DNA of 59,746 nt from Vibrio marinisediminis (GCF_014050145.1 NZ_JACFYF010000017.1:1-59746); one strand, 5' to 3'; counted from the first letter of the stretch, positions 31,577 to 41,999 are shown. Numbers and translations are program-made. Notes: generated by a model not told the origin, from the sequence alone.

Positions 31577-32059
31577 TCAAAACCATGGCGCAACGATCTT
31601 AAGCGACTCCATATGGCCCGCTTTTTGGTGTATTTGCGCTATAGTTTGTCCATCATTTGGTACCACCAAATTTGGACATAATTCATATAGAGGTTGGATG
31701 ACAAACGCATATTGGTAGATATCATCACGAGGTATCTGCGGCTTATGCCGCGAAACATGCTCACCAAACAAAATGATATCAAGATCTAATGTGCGTGGTT
31801 CAAACTTAGCTGCGTCTTCCTTGCGTCCCCATCTAAGTTCAATTTTACGAAGGGCACGTGAAAAATCCGTCAATTCCATTGCGGTTTTCATTTCCACCAC
31901 CAGATTGTAAAAAGCCTCACCGTTGAAGCCAACTGCCTCACACTCATAAATCGGAGAAAGACGCAATTCTTCTCCGATATGAGACAATTCAACAATTGCG
32001 GCTTCAATATGTTTTTCTCGCTCTAAATTCGAGCCAACGCCAATATAGGCGGTGATCAT
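31577..32059 (-). CDS. folK: 2-amino-4-hydroxy-6-hydroxymethyldihydropteridine pyrophosphokinase
   Basis: Activates hydroxymethyl-dihydropterin for dihydropteroate synthesis. The 160-residue product has YIGVGSNL at the N-terminus, GRKEDAAKFEPRTLDLDIILFG (about 79-100), the HPPK signature with catalytic Asp residues, and IPRDDIYQYAFV. Its start overlaps the folB stop by 4 bp, so the two folate genes are coupled. Confidence 0.97.
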   Translation of the reverse strand: MITAYIGVGSNLEREKHIEAAIVELSHIGEELRLSPIYECEAVGFNGEAFYNLVVEMKTAMELTDFSRALRKIELRWGRKEDAAKFEPRTLDLDIILFGEHVSRHKPQIPRDDIYQYAFVIQPLYELCPNLVVPNDGQTIAQIHQKAGHMESLKIVAPWF

Positions 32060-32409
32060 TGCTTTCCTCGCTCAATCACAACACCCACACCTTTCGCTTG
32101 TGGCACAGCACCCGGCTTAGTCAATCGAATTTTGATCCAAGGCACGTTAAAGCGCGACATAATTAATTCTGCTACTTCTTCGGCAACACGCTCTACTAAT
32201 AAGAAACGACCATTGACGATATGTTCGATTACCGCACTACTCACTTGTGCGTAATCTAATGCATCAATTACATCATCGCTTTTACCCGCAGGTCGGTTGT
32301 CATGAGCCATCTCAATATCGAGTACAAGCTTTTGTTTGATCTCTTGTTCCCAATCGTAGACACCGATGGTAGTGATCACTTCTAATTGTTCAATGAATAC
32401 TTTATCCAT
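32056..32409 (-). CDS. folB: Dihydroneopterin aldolase
   Basis: Converts dihydroneopterin to hydroxymethyl-dihydropterin and glycolaldehyde. The 117-residue product has the family features IGVYDWEQEIKQKLVLDIEM near 16-35, DYAQVSSAV, the active-site Glu/Lys region LVERVAEEVAELIM and TKPGAVPQAKGVGVVIER. It is divergent from plsY, a pairing common in gamma-proteobacteria. Confidence 0.97.
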   Translation of the reverse strand: MDKVFIEQLEVITTIGVYDWEQEIKQKLVLDIEMAHDNRPAGKSDDVIDALDYAQVSSAVIEHIVNGRFLLVERVAEEVAELIMSRFNVPWIKIRLTKPGAVPQAKGVGVVIERGKQ

Positions 32410-32567
32410 GCTTAATGACTTCCTAATACAGGTCGGATACCTATTGAAGATAAAAAAACGTACTATTTAACTCACTTATGCTTGTGACGAGTAGTTTGCT
32501 CGCAACAAGCGCGATATGATAGCAACTACTTGCTTTTTAAACATCTGTTTCATCGAGTTTACCTTCT

Positions 32568-33182
32568 ATGACGCCACTAGCACTTGCCATGATCATTTCA
32601 GCCTATCTGTTAGGTTCGATCTCAAGTGCGGTTTTGATCTGTCGTGTTCTACGTTTACCAGACCCTCGCAAAGTCGGCTCTCACAATCCGGGAGCTACGA
32701 ATGTCTTACGTATTGGTGGGAAAAAAGCCGCTATCTCAGTACTGTTGTGTGACATGCTGAAAGGTACAATTCCTGTTTGGGGCGGGTATTTCTTACAGAT
32801 TGATCCGATCATGCTGGGGCTTGTCGCGATAGCAGCCTGCCTTGGGCATATGTACCCACTATTTTTCCACTTTAAAGGAGGAAAAGGTGTTGCTACAGCA
32901 TTAGGTGCGATCGCGCCGATCGGTTTGGATCTTACCGCAATGGTCATTGCCACGTGGATCGTTGTCGCGTTGATCTTCCGCTATTCATCCTTTGCTGCAT
33001 TGGTTACCGTCTTATTGGCACCTATGTACACCTGGATGGTCAAGCCTCAATACACCTTGCCAGTCGCTATGTTGTGTTGTTTGATTGTCTTCCGCCACCA
33101 CCAAAATATACGCCGCTTATATGACGGTACTGAGCCAAAACTAGGCGAGAAAAAAATAGATCAAGCCCCTAAAGAGACTTGA
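32568..33182 (+). CDS. plsY: Acyl-phosphate:glycerol-3-phosphate acyltransferase PlsY
   Basis: Inner-membrane enzyme that makes lysophosphatidic acid from acyl-phosphate and glycerol-3-phosphate. The 204-residue product has motif 1 [15 protein letters not shown] near 37-51, motif 2 [13 protein letters not shown] near 103-115, motif 3 [10 protein letters not shown] near 176-185, and five membrane segments. It is divergent from folB. An AGATCAAG/CTTGATCT hairpin at the stop codon may act as a weak terminator against the convergent hydrolase gene. Confidence 0.97.
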   Translation: MTPLALAMIISAYLLGSISSAVLICRVLRLPDPRKVGSHNPGATNVLRIGGKKAAISVLLCDMLKGTIPVWGGYFLQIDPIMLGLVAIAACLGHMYPLFFHFKGGKGVATALGAIAPIGLDLTAMVIATWIVVALIFRYSSFAALVTVLLAPMYTWMVKPQYTLPVAMLCCLIVFRHHQNIRRLYDGTEPKLGEKKIDQAPKET

Positions 33183-33208
33183 TCTATCTTGATCGCCGTG
33201 AGTATTAC

Positions 33209-34024
33209 TTAAGAGTAAACGCGCGCGAAAAAGCCTTCCAGCATATTACCAACAAATTCAGGCTGTTCTAAATTGGAAATATGCCCAGCTTTAGGGATCT
33301 GAATGAACTCTGCGCCAGCGACACAATCTGCCATTAAGTAAGATTCAAGTACCGGTCTTGGCTTATCTTCTTGTCCAACTGCAATCAAGACTGGCAAGGC
33401 AAATTTTTCTAGTTCATCGATAAGATCACGACGCCCAAATACCATCCGCCCGATACGTGCCATCTCTTGCGCTTTTTCACCTTGAATGTCAGCCAAGCTC
33501 TGTTTAAAAGTAGAAACGAGTTGCGGATTATCTTGCTCTGCATTGTTAGCAAAAAACAGCGGCACGATGGCATCAATGATTGATTCAGGCACCTGTTGCT
33601 CGTTTTCAATCGTACTTAACATTGTGAAGTACTTTTTATGTGCAACTTCAGGCTCTAAGCCAACGAAGGTATCCATGAGCACTAAGCCTTTTACTCGTTG
33701 AGGAGCGAGTGTGACCAATTCAGTCCCCCACATTCCGCCCACCGATAAACCCACTAGAATGCACTCTTCAATATCAAGGTGATCAAGTAGTGCGAGCACT
33801 TGCTGTGCGTAATCTTTCAGTGTTCGAGTTGCCTGCGGTGCACAATCAGACTCTCCATGCCCCCAAAACTCAGGCACAATACAGCGATACGATTGGCTAA
33901 ATTGCTCAATTTGTGGTGCCCACATTTGGCTGTCCCACAAGTAACTGTGTCCAAACACAACAACTGGTCCTTGCCCCACATCGAGATAAGCCATTTGGCG
34001 GTCATCAACTGAAAATTTGTTCAT
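33209..34024 (-). CDS. Alpha/beta-hydrolase (enol-lactone hydrolase-like)
   Basis: Unassigned hydrolase. The 271-residue product shows the alpha/beta-hydrolase order: oxyanion region FGHSYLWDSQMW, the FWGHGESD segment, nucleophile elbow GLSVGG (Ser near residue 97), Asp in the AVGQEDKPRP region and a late His in PKAGHISNLEQPE. V. cholerae has a homologue at the same place that is annotated as a putative beta-ketoadipate enol-lactone hydrolase; that substrate is unproven. Start ATG 34024 (GGATAG upstream) is preferred to 34036. No catabolic neighbours support a pathway. Confidence 0.85.
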   Translation of the reverse strand: MNKFSVDDRQMAYLDVGQGPVVVFGHSYLWDSQMWAPQIEQFSQSYRCIVPEFWGHGESDCAPQATRTLKDYAQQVLALLDHLDIEECILVGLSVGGMWGTELVTLAPQRVKGLVLMDTFVGLEPEVAHKKYFTMLSTIENEQQVPESIIDAIVPLFFANNAEQDNPQLVSTFKQSLADIQGEKAQEMARIGRMVFGRRDLIDELEKFALPVLIAVGQEDKPRPVLESYLMADCVAGAEFIQIPKAGHISNLEQPEFVGNMLEGFFARVYS

Positions 34025-34087
34025 ATTTCTATCCATTGATTATTATTTTTACTTGAGGATCAAAGCCGATCACATTGGCGTTTTGTA

Positions 34088-34114
34088 AAAAAGGCCGCTT
34101 AAACGCGACCTTTA
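34088..34114 (-). terminator. Terminator after tsaD
   Basis: Minus-strand stem AAAGGTCGC/GCGGCCTTT (one T-G wobble) with a GTTTAA-type loop and a T run, 10 bp after the tsaD stop. Confidence 0.8.
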
Positions 34115-34123
34115 ATAATTGTA

Positions 34124-35140
34124 TTAAACGATGGGATCAAGTTGATCAATTGGCCAGCGTGGTTTGGCTTGCACGGAAAGATCCGCCACTTCACCATTTT
34201 TCAGACGCTGCATGCCAACATAAGCGATCATCGCGCCGTTGTCGGTGCAGAATTCAGTTCGTGGGTAGTACACCTCACCACCAATCTTCTTCGCCAACGC
34301 ACCTAATTCAGCTCGTAATCGCTTGTTCGCGCTCACGCCACCGGCAATAACAATGCGCTTAAATCCCGTTTGATCCAATGCTCGCTTACATTTGATCGAC
34401 AAGGTCGCGCACACCGCTTCTTCAAATGCCAACGCAATATCTGCACGCGTCTGTTCATCATCACCATTTGCCGCAATCGTATTAGCAGTAAAGGTTTTTA
34501 AACCAGAGAAGCTCATATCTAGCCCAGGCACGTTAGTCATTGGACGTGGGAACTTAAATCGACCTGGTGTACCTTTTTCTGCCAGCTTAGACAGTAAAGG
34601 ACCACCAGGGTAATCAAGACCCATTAACTTCGCCGTCTTATCAAAGGCTTCACCTGCCGCATCATCAATCGATTCGCCAAGGATCTTGTACTCGCCAATG
34701 TCTTTAACTTCAACCATCATTGAGTGACCACCGGAAACCAATACCGCGACAAACGGAAATGGTGGTGGGTTATCTTCCAGCATTGGCGCCAGCAAGTGAC
34801 CTTCCATGTGATGAACAGGAACAGCAGGTATATTCCATGCGTAAGCAAGACTGCGACCAATGGTTGCGCCGACTAAAAGTGCCCCCACTAAGCCAGGACC
34901 GGCAGTGTAAGCAATACCATCAATATCTTTTGGCTCAAGGTTCGCTTCTGCCATTGCGGCTTTGATCAGCGGAATGGTTTTCTTTACATGATCGCGAGAC
35001 GCTAGTTCAGGAACCACACCGCCGTAATCAGCGTGCAACTTTACTTGACTGTACAATTGATGAGAAAGCAGCCCTTTCTCGTCGTCATAGATGGCAATTC
35101 CCGTTTCATCACAGGAGGTTTCGATACCGATAATACGCAT
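34124..35140 (-). CDS. tsaD: tRNA N6-threonylcarbamoyladenosine transferase subunit TsaD
   Basis: Catalytic subunit of the TsaBDE complex that installs t6A37 in tRNAs reading ANN codons. The 338-residue ASKHA-fold protein has [13 protein letters not shown] at the N-terminus, metal ligands in HMEGHLLAP (His111 and His115), the [12 protein letters not shown] segment near 137, SFSGLKT, and [12 protein letters not shown] near 270. It is divergent from the rpsU operon, as in E. coli. Confidence 0.98.
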   Translation of the reverse strand: MRIIGIETSCDETGIAIYDDEKGLLSHQLYSQVKLHADYGGVVPELASRDHVKKTIPLIKAAMAEANLEPKDIDGIAYTAGPGLVGALLVGATIGRSLAYAWNIPAVPVHHMEGHLLAPMLEDNPPPFPFVAVLVSGGHSMMVEVKDIGEYKILGESIDDAAGEAFDKTAKLMGLDYPGGPLLSKLAEKGTPGRFKFPRPMTNVPGLDMSFSGLKTFTANTIAANGDDEQTRADIALAFEEAVCATLSIKCKRALDQTGFKRIVIAGGVSANKRLRAELGALAKKIGGEVYYPRTEFCTDNGAMIAYVGMQRLKNGEVADLSVQAKPRWPIDQLDPIV

Positions 35141-35475
35141 GGTCTACTCGGGATGTTTCTTCAATAGTTGCAAATTGGCGCCAATCTTACCCCGCCTTGA
35201 CCTCGCAAACAAATTTTGTACAAAGGATCTCTCCACTTTTTCTGTACAGCTTCTATCCATTTTTTACCCGTATTTGTAAGGATAAACATCGCTATGTGCC
35301 TAGTTTTGCTTGAACAAAGAGCGGGGATGTTAGGTACGATTTCATTGATTAATATATGTACTAACATTCTGATTTAAAAATGATAACTGACAAACAAGCC
35401 TTAACCCTTTGCCAGCAATGCATGTTATGCAGAACTACACCTTGGCACTACATGGGTGTATACTCGACAAAGTGC
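35141..35475. other. Intergenic region between tsaD and rpsU
   Basis: Promoter region for divergent tsaD and rpsU. A 68-codon minus-strand frame at 35161-35367 has no ribosome binding site, no recognisable motif and ordinary intergenic composition, so I do not call it. A GCAATGCATG/TTATGCAG partial dyad lies near 35415-35432. I see nothing else. Confidence 0.6.
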
Positions 35476-35505
35476 TTTACAAAGCCATAGTGATCGGATT
35501 AAAAT
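35476..35505 (+). promoter_or_regulatory. Candidate promoter of rpsU-yqeY-dnaG-rpoD
   Basis: TTTACA and TAAAAT with an 18-bp spacer, giving a predicted leader of about 90 nt before rpsU. Confidence 0.45.
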
Positions 35506-35601
35506 TCCGCACCATTTTTGATCAAGCTGGTTATAGACCGAACAGCATTGTTTGGGTTTCAGATACCAGCGTTAACGAATAACCCCTGAGGTGAAAGGCA
35601 T

Positions 35602-35817
35602 ATGCCAATAGTTAAAGTACGTGAAAACGAACCGTTCGACGTTGCCCTACGTCGTTTCAAGCGCTCTTGTGAAAAAGCAGGCATCCTTTCTGAAGTGCGT
35701 CGTCGTGAGCACTACGAAAAGCCAACTACAGTTCGCAAACGTGCTAAAGCAGCAGCTCAAAAGCGTCACGCTAAGAAGCTAGCTCGCGAAAACGCTCGTC
35801 GCGTTCGCCTGTACTAA
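35602..35817 (+). CDS. rpsU: 30S ribosomal protein S21
   Basis: Small basic 30S protein needed for initiation. The 71 residues match S21 ([26 protein letters not shown], Arg/Lys-rich C-terminus). The ribosome binding site is TGAGGTGAAAGG. First gene of the macromolecular-synthesis operon, 26 bp before yqeY. Confidence 0.99.
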   Translation: MPIVKVRENEPFDVALRRFKRSCEKAGILSEVRRREHYEKPTTVRKRAKAAAQKRHAKKLARENARRVRLY

Positions 35818-35843
35818 TAACTAATTCCTAAAGGAACCTAGTT

Positions 35844-36287
35844 ATGGCTCTAATTGATACACTCAAAGACGAGCAAAAATTAGCGATGAAAGCCAAGGAT
35901 AAGTTACGCCTTGGCACTATACGTTTAGCTCTCGCAGCAATAAAGCAACGTGAAGTTGACGAACAGATCACTCTGGGCGATGACGACATTCTTGCAGTGC
36001 TGACCAAAATGGTTAAACAACGTCGCGACTCTGTCGCTCAATACGAATCAGCAGGTCGTCAAGATCTTGCCGATGTGGAAAGCGCTGAAATTACCGTACT
36101 TGAGGATTTTATGCCTCAACCGCTAACTGATGATGAAGTGGCTCAGCTTATTGAAGCTGCGATCACTGAGTCTGGTTCGGCGGGCATGCAAGACATGGGG
36201 AAAGTAATGGGCGTTCTTAAACCACAAATTCAAGGGCGTGCAGATATGGGTAAAGTAAGTGGTTTAGTTCGCGCTAAACTTGCTTAA
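35844..36287 (+). CDS. yqeY: YqeY/GatB-domain protein
   Basis: Small helical protein of the YqeY family, related to the C-terminal tRNA-binding domain of GatB. Its exact role is not known; the conserved place between rpsU and dnaG suggests a link to translation. The 147 residues include KAKDKLRLGTIRLALAAIKQ, VVKQRRDS-like MVKQRRDSVAQYESAGR and MGKVMGVLKPQIQGRADMGKVSGLV near the end. AAAGGAA precedes the start. Confidence 0.95.
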   Translation: MALIDTLKDEQKLAMKAKDKLRLGTIRLALAAIKQREVDEQITLGDDDILAVLTKMVKQRRDSVAQYESAGRQDLADVESAEITVLEDFMPQPLTDDEVAQLIEAAITESGSAGMQDMGKVMGVLKPQIQGRADMGKVSGLVRAKLA

Positions 36288-36307
36288 TTACCCAACCTTA
36301 TTGCAGC

Positions 36308-36345
36308 AAGCCGTGCACTCCATTGGATCGCACGGCTTGTTTGTA
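36308..36345 (+). terminator. Weak terminator or attenuator between yqeY and dnaG
   Basis: Stem CAAGCCGTGC/GCACGGCTTG with a 13-nt loop, followed by TTTGT rather than a full T run. The E. coli operon has a partial terminator in this position, so partial read-through is plausible. Confidence 0.55.
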
Positions 36346-36417
36346 TCTGGATAAAGGAATTTCTGAGATACTTATCTGTCTTAATCTCACTACTCATTCT
36401 CTTTTTTGTTAGGTTTT

Positions 36418-38181
36418 ATGGCTGGACACATCCCTCGCAGTTTTATTGATGACCTTCTAGCTCGACTTGATATTGTCGATATCATTGACGCACGCGTGAA
36501 ACTTAAGAAAAAAGGCAAGAACTACGGCGCTTGTTGCCCATTTCATAATGAAAAAACTCCTTCATTTAGCGTAAGCCAAGAAAAACAGTTCTATCACTGT
36601 TTTGGTTGTGGCGCGCATGGCAACGCCATCGACTTCATGATGGAATACGAACGCCTTGAATTTGTTGAAGCGATTGATGAATTAGCCTCATTCCTTGGTT
36701 TGGATGTCCCGCGTGAACAACGCCAAGGCGGCGGCTTTCGCAATGATCAACCACAAGCGAGCAGCGATCAAAAGCGCAGTTTGTATGATCTTATGGGTAG
36801 CATCGGTCAGTTCTATCGCGATCAACTCAAACAACCAAACAGCAAGATCGCCATTCAATACCTAAAAGATCGCGGACTCTCAGGTGAGATCGTACAGAAA
36901 TTTGGTATTGGCTACGTCGCTGATGAATGGGATCTGGTTCGTAAAAATTTCGGTCAACAACCGGCCACGCAAGAGATGCTGGTCAGCGGTGGCATGCTGA
37001 TCGAAAACGATAAAGGCAATCGCTACGATCGCTTCCGTGGTCGCGTAATGTTCCCTATTCGTGATCGCCGTGGACGAGTGATTGGCTTTGGTGGACGAGT
37101 TCTCGGTGACGGTACACCTAAATACCTTAACTCACCGGAAACGCCTATCTTCCATAAAGGCAAAGAGCTGTATGGTCTTTATGAGGTATTGCAAGCTTAT
37201 CGTGAACCCCCTCGAATCCTCGTCGTCGAAGGCTATATGGATGTGGTCGCTTTAGCGCAATATGGCGTCGATTACTCAGTAGCCTCGCTTGGTACGTCAA
37301 CAACCGGCGATCACTTGCAGGTATTATTTCGACAAACCAGTACTGTCGTGTGTTGTTATGATGGGGACCGAGCAGGTCGCGAAGCCGCATGGCGAGCAAT
37401 GGAAAATGCCTTACCTTTCCTGACGGATGGTCGACAGCTCAAATTTATGTTTTTGCCTGACGGTGAAGACCCAGACTCTTTTATTCGTCAGCAAGGTAAA
37501 CAAGCATTCGAACAGCAAATGGACTCGGCAATGTCATTGTCAGAATTCATGTTCAGTTCGCTCATGCAACAGGTCGATGTATCAAGTAGAGAAGGCATGG
37601 CAAAGCTAACTAGCCTTGCTGTTCCGCTGATTGATAAAGTCCCAGGCGGTACGTTACGCCTTTATCTACGTGACTTATTAGGTAAGCGTCTTGGTTTAAT
37701 GGACGAACGCCAGCTTCAGCAGCTAATCAGTAAAGAAGCTCAAAAAGAAGCTCGCCCACTCCCACACCAAGAGATTAAACGAACGCCAATGCGAGAAGTA
37801 ATCGCTTTGCTAATTCAAAATCCGAGCTATGCTGATATGGTACCGGATTTAAGTAGTGTGAAGAGTCTAACAGTTCCTGGACTAAGTTTATTACTTGAGG
37901 TGCTTGAATATTGTCAACAACACCCCAATATCACTACAGGTCAATTGCTTGAGCAATGGCGAAATAGTAGTCAGTCAGCACTGATGTTACGTCTCGCGGG
38001 ATGGCAAATACCTCTCGATGACGACAATGAAACAGATATATTTTTAGACTCATTGGACAGAATACTGTCTCAGTGCGTCGAAAAACAAATTGAAAACCTG
38101 CAGGCCAAAGAAAGAAGCATCGGTTTATCAGCCGAAGAGAAAAGGGAGCTACTAGCGCTAATGCTAGATTTGAAAGCGTAA
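36418..38181 (+). CDS. dnaG: DNA primase
   Basis: Synthesises RNA primers at replication forks with DnaB. The 587-residue product has the zinc-binding domain (CCPFHNEKTPSFSV and FYHCFGCGAHG, about 38-66), the TOPRIM catalytic core with VVEGYMDVVAL near 263-273 and DGDRAGREAA near 307-316, and the C-terminal DnaB-interaction domain (about 430-587). I start at MAGHIPRSF (36418), as in homologues, and not four codons upstream. Confidence 0.98.
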   Translation: MAGHIPRSFIDDLLARLDIVDIIDARVKLKKKGKNYGACCPFHNEKTPSFSVSQEKQFYHCFGCGAHGNAIDFMMEYERLEFVEAIDELASFLGLDVPREQRQGGGFRNDQPQASSDQKRSLYDLMGSIGQFYRDQLKQPNSKIAIQYLKDRGLSGEIVQKFGIGYVADEWDLVRKNFGQQPATQEMLVSGGMLIENDKGNRYDRFRGRVMFPIRDRRGRVIGFGGRVLGDGTPKYLNSPETPIFHKGKELYGLYEVLQAYREPPRILVVEGYMDVVALAQYGVDYSVASLGTSTTGDHLQVLFRQTSTVVCCYDGDRAGREAAWRAMENALPFLTDGRQLKFMFLPDGEDPDSFIRQQGKQAFEQQMDSAMSLSEFMFSSLMQQVDVSSREGMAKLTSLAVPLIDKVPGGTLRLYLRDLLGKRLGLMDERQLQQLISKEAQKEARPLPHQEIKRTPMREVIALLIQNPSYADMVPDLSSVKSLTVPGLSLLLEVLEYCQQHPNITTGQLLEQWRNSSQSALMLRLAGWQIPLDDDNETDIFLDSLDRILSQCVEKQIENLQAKERSIGLSAEEKRELLALMLDLKA

Positions 38182-38279
38182 CCCTGTTTGTATAGGCAGC
38201 AATCAATTAATTTGTTAATATGTATGGTTTGCATATCGCATACTAATTCCTTCACCAAATACTAAGTTGGATACCGTCT

Positions 38280-40145
38280 ATGGATCAAAATCCGCAGTCA
38301 CAGCTGAAACAACTTGTCATTAAAGGCAAGGAACAAGGCTATCTGACCTACGCAGAAGTTAACGACCACCTGCCTGCAGAAATCGTAGATTCTGAGCAGG
38401 TTGAAGACATCATTCAAATGATCAATGACATGGGTATCCGAGTGGTAGAAACTGCTCCGGATGCTGATGATCTAGCACTAAATGATGATGACACTATTAC
38501 CGATGAAGACGCAGCAGAAGCAGCAGCGGCAGCACTTTCAAGCGTAGAAAGCGAAATCGGTCGAACCACTGACCCAGTACGCATGTACATGCGCGAAATG
38601 GGTACAGTTGAGCTACTAACTCGCGAAGGCGAAATCGACATCGCGAAGCGTATCGAAGATGGTATCAACCAAGTTCAAAACGCCGTTGCGGAATACCCTG
38701 GTACTATCCCTTACATCCTAGAGCAATTTGATAGGATTCAAGCGGAAGAACTTCGTTTAACAGACCTAATTACAGGCTTTGTTGATCCAGATTCAGATGA
38801 AACAGCTGCACCGACTGCAACACACATCGGTTCAGAGTTGCAAAAATCAGATCTTGAAGACGAAGATAAAGACGAAGATGAAGATGAAAATTCTGACGAT
38901 TCTGACGATTCAGAAGAGACAGAAGAAGATACGGGTATCGATCCAGAGCTTGCTCTTGAGAAATTCACGGCACTTCGCAACACATTCCAGAATTACCAGT
39001 TAGCGGCAAATGAGCACGGTAAAGAAAGCCCGAAAGCACAAATTGCGCACGAGCTTGTTATCGATGTATTCAAAGAGTTCCGTCTAACGCCTAAACAGTT
39101 TGACTACTTAGTAGAAGAACTGCGTACTTCTATGGAACGAGTTCGTACTCAAGAGCGCCTAATCATGAAGGCAACTGTTGAATACGGCAAAATGCCTAAG
39201 AAGTCATTCATCACTCTATTTACGGGTAATGAATCAAATGAAGCATGGTTAGACGAAGTACTTGCGTCTGACAAGCCATACGCAGACAAGATCAAACTAA
39301 GTGATGCTGATATTCGTCGTTCAATCATGAAGCTTAAAATGATTGAAGAAGAGACGTCTCTGACTGTACAAAACATCAAAGACATCAGCCGTCGTATGTC
39401 TATCGGTGAAGCGAAAGCTCGTCGTGCGAAGAAAGAGATGGTAGAGGCGAACTTACGTCTTGTAATCTCTATTGCGAAGAAATACACCAACCGTGGTCTA
39501 CAATTCTTGGATCTAATCCAAGAAGGTAACATCGGTCTAATGAAAGCGGTTGATAAATTTGAATACCGTCGTGGTTACAAGTTCTCAACTTACGCTACAT
39601 GGTGGATTCGTCAGGCAATCACGCGTTCTATCGCTGACCAAGCTCGTACTATCCGTATTCCGGTACACATGATCGAAACGATCAACAAGCTAAACCGTAT
39701 CTCTCGTCAAATGCTACAAGAGATGGGTCGTGAGCCATTACCAGAAGAACTGGCAGAGCGCATGCAAATGCCAGAAGATAAGATCCGTAAAGTACTGAAG
39801 ATCGCTAAAGAGCCAATCTCTATGGAGACACCAATTGGTGACGACGAAGATTCGCACCTAGGTGACTTTATCGAGGATACCACTCTAGAACTACCTCTAG
39901 ACTCTGCAACGGCAACAAGCCTACGTGCAGCAACTAAAGACGTTCTAGCAGGTCTAACACCTCGTGAAGCGAAAGTACTGCGTATGCGTTTTGGTATCGA
40001 TATGAACACTGACCACACTCTAGAAGAAGTGGGCAAGCAGTTCGACGTTACTCGTGAACGTATTCGTCAGATCGAAGCGAAAGCACTGCGTAAACTACGT
40101 CACCCTAGCCGTTCAGAAACCCTGCGCAGCTTCCTAGACGAGTAA
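38280..40145 (+). CDS. rpoD: RNA polymerase sigma factor RpoD (sigma-70)
   Basis: Housekeeping sigma factor. The 621-residue product has region 1.1 (1-80), region 1.2 with [22 protein letters not shown], a large non-conserved region carrying an acidic run of Asp/Glu/Ser at about 198-220, region 2 with [27 protein letters not shown] and [17 protein letters not shown], region 3, and region 4 with [26 protein letters not shown]. It closes the rpsU operon; a strong terminator follows. Confidence 0.99.
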   Translation: MDQNPQSQLKQLVIKGKEQGYLTYAEVNDHLPAEIVDSEQVEDIIQMINDMGIRVVETAPDADDLALNDDDTITDEDAAEAAAAALSSVESEIGRTTDPVRMYMREMGTVELLTREGEIDIAKRIEDGINQVQNAVAEYPGTIPYILEQFDRIQAEELRLTDLITGFVDPDSDETAAPTATHIGSELQKSDLEDEDKDEDEDENSDDSDDSEETEEDTGIDPELALEKFTALRNTFQNYQLAANEHGKESPKAQIAHELVIDVFKEFRLTPKQFDYLVEELRTSMERVRTQERLIMKATVEYGKMPKKSFITLFTGNESNEAWLDEVLASDKPYADKIKLSDADIRRSIMKLKMIEEETSLTVQNIKDISRRMSIGEAKARRAKKEMVEANLRLVISIAKKYTNRGLQFLDLIQEGNIGLMKAVDKFEYRRGYKFSTYATWWIRQAITRSIADQARTIRIPVHMIETINKLNRISRQMLQEMGREPLPEELAERMQMPEDKIRKVLKIAKEPISMETPIGDDEDSHLGDFIEDTTLELPLDSATATSLRAATKDVLAGLTPREAKVLRMRFGIDMNTDHTLEEVGKQFDVTRERIRQIEAKALRKLRHPSRSETLRSFLDE

Positions 40146-40164
40146 TTCGTACTCTATCGTGATG

Positions 40165-40192
40165 AAAGGTGAGCAATAGCTCACCTTTTTTA
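40165..40192 (+). terminator. Terminator after rpoD
   Basis: Stem AAAGGTGAGC/GCTCACCTTT with loop AATA and a T tail, about 20 bp after rpoD. Confidence 0.92.
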
Positions 40193-40246
40193 TATTTAAT
40201 CGGTTTAACTGAATAAAAACTAAGCGGAATTAACCCCTGTAGTGGC

Positions 40247-40275
40247 TAGACACTCCAAGGCTCATCCCCTATAAT
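40247..40275 (+). promoter_or_regulatory. Promoter of tRNA-Ile2
   Basis: TAGACA and a perfect TATAAT with a 17-bp spacer, 14 bp before the tRNA 5' end. Confidence 0.8.
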
Positions 40276-40289
40276 CGTTCACCTAATTC

Positions 40290-40365
40290 GGCCCCTTAGC
40301 TCAGTGGTTAGAGCAGTCGACTCATAATCGATTGGTCCCCAGTTCAAGTCTGGGAGGGGCCACCA
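40290..40365 (+). tRNA. tRNA-Ile2 (CAU, lysidine-modified)
   Basis: 76-nt tRNA with encoded CCA and anticodon CAT in loop CTCATAA. The sequence GGCCCCTTAGCTCAGTGG with acceptor end AGGGGCCACCA matches E. coli ileX, which also lies just after rpoD. TilS converts C34 to lysidine, so it reads AUA and not AUG. Automatic tools may label it tRNA-Met. This is the tRNA at which I recall V. cholerae VSP-II being inserted. Confidence 0.94.
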
Positions 40366-40371
40366 AATTTG

Positions 40372-40405
40372 AAAAGCTCGTAGAGAAATCTACGGGCTTT
40401 TTTTA
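40372..40405 (+). terminator. Terminator after tRNA-Ile2
   Basis: 12-bp stem AAAGCTCGTAGA/TCTACGGGCTTT (one T-G wobble), loop GAAA, T tail. Confidence 0.9.
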
Positions 40406-40437
40406 TAACTCAATAAAACATTCTCTCGCAGCAAGAT

Positions 40438-40468
40438 ATAAAAAAGGCTGACGAATCTCGCCAGCCTA
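40438..40468 (-). terminator. Terminator after ghxP
   Basis: Minus-strand imperfect stem AGGCTGGCGA/CGTCAGCCT followed by TTTTTTATA, 34 bp after the ghxP stop. Confidence 0.82.
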
Positions 40469-40501
40469 TCAATCTTTATCCGAGTCATTTTAGTGCGTTA
40501 A

Positions 40502-41878
40502 CTAAATTGCCCAGCCACCCGCATAGAAGCCAACTAGAATCGCTGTCAGCAATACGATACCGAAGCTTAACTTCTTCCACTCACCAGCAACCACTCGTCC
40601 GCATACCAAGCATAGGAAGCCAAGCATGATGCCTGTTACGATGTTTGCAGTTAGAACAATAAATACCGCACACACAAGACCAGCCAATGCATCAATTGAG
40701 TCACCAAAGTCGAGTTTGCTGACATTACTCAGCATTAGCAAACCAACGTACATTAGTGCCGGTGCTGTAGCATAGTTTGGCACTAGGTAGCTAATTGGCG
40801 AGATAAATAGCACTAGCAAGAACAACAAACCAACCACAACTGCGGTTAGACCTGTTTTACCACCAGCCGCCGTACCAGCTGCAGACTCAATGTAAACAGC
40901 CGCAGGCGCACCACCGACAACACCAGAAACAATACTGCTCACTGAATCAGAAGTTAGCGCTTTACCACCATCAATGATGTTGCCATCTTTGTCTAACAAG
41001 TTCGCTTGGCCAGCAACCGCGCGAATCGTGCCTGTCGCATCAAAAATTGCCGTCATCACTAGCGCTAAAACACTAGGCAGAACCAGCGGGCTAAATGCCC
41101 CCATGATATCCATCGAGCCAAATAACGAACCTTCGCCACCAAAAGAAGGCATAGCAAACAAACCTTGGTAAGTTACGTTAGGATCAAAGATTAGACCGAA
41201 GACTGAGATCGCAACGATCACCAATAAAATACCACCAGGAACACGACGCTTCTCTAAACCAAAAATCGCCGCTAGACCTAATACTGACATCAGCACTGGT
41301 AATGATGTGAAATCACCAAACTTAACTGGTAAGCCTGCCGCTGGGTTTTTCTCAACCAGACCAACACCGTTTGCTGCGATAAGAAGCAAAAACAGACCAA
41401 TACCAATCCCTGTACCATGGGCAATACCAACCGGTAAGTGAGTCAAAATCCACTGACGTAAACCAGTTACGGTAATCGCTGTAAATACCACACCCATTAA
41501 AAATACAGCGCCTAAGGCAACTGGAATTGAAACACCCTGCCCTAGCACTAAGCTAAATGCCATGAACGCGGTCAGTGAGATAGCGCAACCAATCGCCATT
41601 GGTAGATTTGCCCATAAGCCCATCAGTAATGAACCAAATGCAGCGACCAAACAGGTAGCGATGAAAACAGAACCCTGATCAAATCCAGCCGCGCCCAACA
41701 TACTTGGAACTACAATCACCGAGTACACCATTGCTAAGAACGTTGTCAGACCCGCCAGCACTTCTTGGCGGACATTGCTTCCTCGCTGGGTAATTGAAAA
41801 GTACTGGTCCAGCTTACTTCCTGTTGGAGATAAAGCTTGTTGACTATTCTCTGGCTGAGATGGGGTCTTGTCAGACAT
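40502..41878 (-). CDS. ghxP: Guanine/hypoxanthine permease, NCS2 AzgA-type
   Basis: Inner-membrane proton symporter importing guanine and hypoxanthine. The 458-residue product aligns along its length with E. coli GhxP/GhxQ (YjcD/YgfQ), including [62 protein letters not shown]-like [34 protein letters not shown] and the C-terminal FYAGGWAI. About 12-14 membrane segments are present. A PurR-like operator lies at 42224-42239 and an ERIC-like element at 42000-42127 falls between operator and gene. Substrate is inferred from the family. Confidence 0.93.
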   Translation of the reverse strand: MSDKTPSQPENSQQALSPTGSKLDQYFSITQRGSNVRQEVLAGLTTFLAMVYSVIVVPSMLGAAGFDQGSVFIATCLVAAFGSLLMGLWANLPMAIGCAISLTAFMAFSLVLGQGVSIPVALGAVFLMGVVFTAITVTGLRQWILTHLPVGIAHGTGIGIGLFLLLIAANGVGLVEKNPAAGLPVKFGDFTSLPVLMSVLGLAAIFGLEKRRVPGGILLVIVAISVFGLIFDPNVTYQGLFAMPSFGGEGSLFGSMDIMGAFSPLVLPSVLALVMTAIFDATGTIRAVAGQANLLDKDGNIIDGGKALTSDSVSSIVSGVVGGAPAAVYIESAAGTAAGGKTGLTAVVVGLLFLLVLFISPISYLVPNYATAPALMYVGLLMLSNVSKLDFGDSIDALAGLVCAVFIVLTANIVTGIMLGFLCLVCGRVVAGEWKKLSFGIVLLTAILVGFYAGGWAI

Positions 41879-41924
41879 GATTTTTCCTATTCGATGTTAT
41901 GACTAAATACCATTAGAAGCATTA

Positions 41925-41940
41925 GTAAGTAATTACTTAC
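41925..41940. promoter_or_regulatory. 16-bp perfect palindrome upstream of ghxP
   Basis: GTAAGTAATTACTTAC, 47-62 bp before the ghxP start. No known operator comes to mind; it could be a regulator site or an RNA hairpin in the leader. Confidence 0.4.
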
Positions 41941-41999
41941 CCAGAACCACCGCAATGCTTGGTTCGGATGAGTCATTTTTAGATATTTAACAAAGCCGC

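Noticed and set aside
35161-35367. 68-codon minus-strand frame upstream of tsaD
   Set aside because: No ribosome binding site, no motif; it lies in a normal divergent promoter region.
38738-39003. Frames opposite or alongside the acidic region of rpoD
   Set aside because: Produced by the repetitive GAA/GAT codons of the acidic segment in the sigma factor.
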